A stretch of 6,782 nucleotides of DNA from an uncultured Chitinophagaceae bacterium (GTDB lineage: Bacteria > Bacteroidota > Bacteroidia > Chitinophagales > Chitinophagaceae): NCBI GenBank assembly GCA_946479005.1, contig CAMLEM010000095.1:1-6782 (forward strand). The letters are read 5' to 3'. The number at the start of each line of letters is the position of its first letter. The first letter of the stretch is position 1. This document shows positions 5,546 through 6,782 of the stretch, one piece after another. The position numbers and the translations under genes are program-made. A model generated the notes under the pieces. It worked only from the letters and a program-made list of their open reading frames with translations, made no database searches and was not told the origin of the DNA.

Positions 5546-6782
5546 TTCTTCATCAGGCTTTCAATTTCTTCCGCCGTAATGGGTATGTTCTTCATCAGGT
5601 CTTTATTCCCGTTCCGGGTAATCCACACATTGTTCTCAATGCGGATCCCCATTTGTTCCTCCTCTATGTAAATGCCCGGTTCCACGGTGAATACCATACC
5701 TGGTTTAATGGGCTCGGTACGGGTTCCCAGGTCGTGCACGTCGATGCCGAGATGATGGGAGATCCCGTGGTAAAGATATTTCCGGTAAGCCCTGTCCTCC
5801 GGGTTCTCATTCTTCACGTCGGTTTTTTTCAAAAGCCCGATCTTAAGAAACTGCTGGGTGGCTTCCTCTCCCACCTTATCGGTATAATCAACGATGCTGA
5901 TCCCGGGTTTCAATAAACTCTTCGCATAATTGTGTAAATGAAGGCAGGCATTGTAAACCGTTTTCTGGCGCCGCGTGAATTTCCCGCTTACGGGGATGGT
6001 GCGTGTAAGATCCGCGCAATAACCTCCGTACTCGGCGCCAAAATCAAGCAGGATCAGCTCTCCCTCTTTGCATTCTTCGTTATTGGAGATGTAATGGAGG
6101 GTCCTCGCCCGGTCGCCGCTGGCGATAATGCTATTGTAGGCCGGGCCGCCCGAACGCTGGGAAAGAAAGGAATGAAAGATCTCAGCCTCTATCTCGTATT
6201 CCATCACGCCTGGTTTTACAAACCGGAGGAGTCGGCGAAATGCATTTTCAGTGATATCGATCGCCTTCTGCAGAACCTCCACTTCGAGTGCGGTCTTCAC
6301 GCCACGAAGTTCCTTCAGGATCTTTGCCGCCCTGCGGTATTCGTGCAGGGGATACCTCGCGCGCATCTCATCAATGAAACGGTAATCACGGGTACGCACC
6401 AGGCTTGCTTTCCTGTCATTTTCATTGCTGTCGAGATAAATGATATCCGCCAGGTGGATCCAGGGTTGCAACAAACCATCCAGGCTGTCGAGCCAAACGA
6501 TGGTTTGAAAGCCACTGAGCGCCTGGGCTTCCGCAACCCTTAATCTTTTACCATCCCATTTCTCCTTGAGCTCATTGGGTCTTACCAATACCAGCACCTC
6601 CCGGTATTTCGGATCCGGGTTATCGGGAAAGAGGATTACCATACTGTCTTCCTGCGTGATCCCGCTCAGCCAGTACACATCACTGTTCTGCCGGAAGGGG
6701 TAGAGCGCATCACCATTGGAGGGCACTTCATCATTGCTGACGAAAATGGCAATGGAATTCGGTGCCATTTGTTTAATGAATC
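5542..6782 (-). CDS. pepP: Aminopeptidase P family (M24B) Xaa-Pro aminopeptidase, 5' end outside window
   Basis: This enzyme removes an N-terminal residue that precedes proline, in the cytoplasm. The frame stays open to the window edge: before the ATG at 6768 it reads FIKQ, matching the usual lead-in to MAPNS, so the true start is almost surely upstream by some 20 residues. Counting from the Met at 6768, the N-terminal creatinase-like domain covers about 1-150 and the pita-bread catalytic domain about 160-405. The five metal ligands are present: Asp242 (LLDFGAE), Asp253 (CADLTRT), His338 (HGISHHLGIDVHD), Glu363 (TVEPGIYI) and Glu378 (GIRIENN). The protein should bind two metal ions and be active. 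Its TGA overlaps the pssA ATG by 4 nt, making it the first visible gene of the leftward operon. No predicted signal peptide can be judged because the N-terminus is missing. Confidence 0.93.
   Translation of the reverse strand, partial: FIKQMAPNSIAIFVSNDEVPSNGDALYPFRQNSDVYWLSGITQEDSMVILFPDNPDPKYREVLVLVRPNELKEKWDGKRLRVAEAQALSGFQTIVWLDSLDGLLQPWIHLADIIYLDSNENDRKASLVRTRDYRFIDEMRARYPLHEYRRAAKILKELRGVKTALEVEVLQKAIDITENAFRRLLRFVKPGVMEYEIEAEIFHSFLSQRSGGPAYNSIIASGDRARTLHYISNNEECKEGELILLDFGAEYGGYCADLTRTIPVSGKFTRRQKTVYNACLHLHNYAKSLLKPGISIVDYTDKVGEEATQQFLKIGLLKKTDVKNENPEDRAYRKYLYHGISHHLGIDVHDLGTRTEPIKPGMVFTVEPGIYIEEEQMGIRIENNVWITRNGNKDLMKNIPITAEEIESLMKK

Noticed and set aside
5938..6543. Plus-strand reading frame of 201 codons opposite the aminopeptidase P gene
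   Set aside because: Antisense to a clearly conserved metallopeptidase, no recognisable motifs and no promoter in view.
1..6782. CRISPR array, tRNA or rRNA genes, insertion sequences, attachment sites
   Set aside because: No regularly spaced direct repeats, no cloverleaf-like sequences, no transposase genes and no terminal inverted repeats were seen; the window is nearly all housekeeping coding sequence.

Overview
The window looks like chromosomal DNA of a Bacteroidota bacterium, most likely near the Chitinophagaceae. Three things suggest this: the protein styles (a family-2 glycosyltransferase ending in membrane helices, a short RsmI, a secreted M1 peptidase of the GGMEY type), the lack of clear Shine-Dalgarno sites, and matches to the Bacteroidota promoter consensus (TTG, about 20 nt, TAnnTTTG). 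This placement is inference from sequence style; no search was run.

Layout. The left part (1-1759) reads rightwards: the 3' end of a membrane glycosyltransferase, then rsmG starting on the very next base, then a NarL/LuxR-type response regulator with no histidine kinase in view. From 1760 to 1981 there is a gene-free gap that holds a palindrome-plus-promoter unit and a strong hairpin terminator. From 1982 to the right edge everything reads leftwards: an aminopeptidase P (5' end outside the window), pssA, purS, rsmI and a secreted M1 metallopeptidase. The first four are packed with gaps of -4, +3 and +10 nt and look like one operon. The M1 gene follows after 68 nt and has its own candidate -7 box. 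The two gene blocks converge on a hairpin that can terminate both.

Working together: the leftward operon is a housekeeping mix (peptide turnover, phosphatidylserine synthesis, purine synthesis, 16S rRNA methylation) without an obvious single pathway.

Most interesting points. (1) An imperfect 20-bp palindrome AATACC-N7-GGTATTG occurs twice, upstream and downstream of the response regulator, and both copies carry a second conserved block at exactly the same distance. This looks like a regulated promoter family that the regulator itself may control. (2) The downstream copy has a near-perfect promoter and a terminator about 100 nt later with no ATG between them, so it may make a small RNA. (3) purS appears to have lost its first beta-strand; an out-of-frame ATG overlapping the pssA stop looks like its former start.
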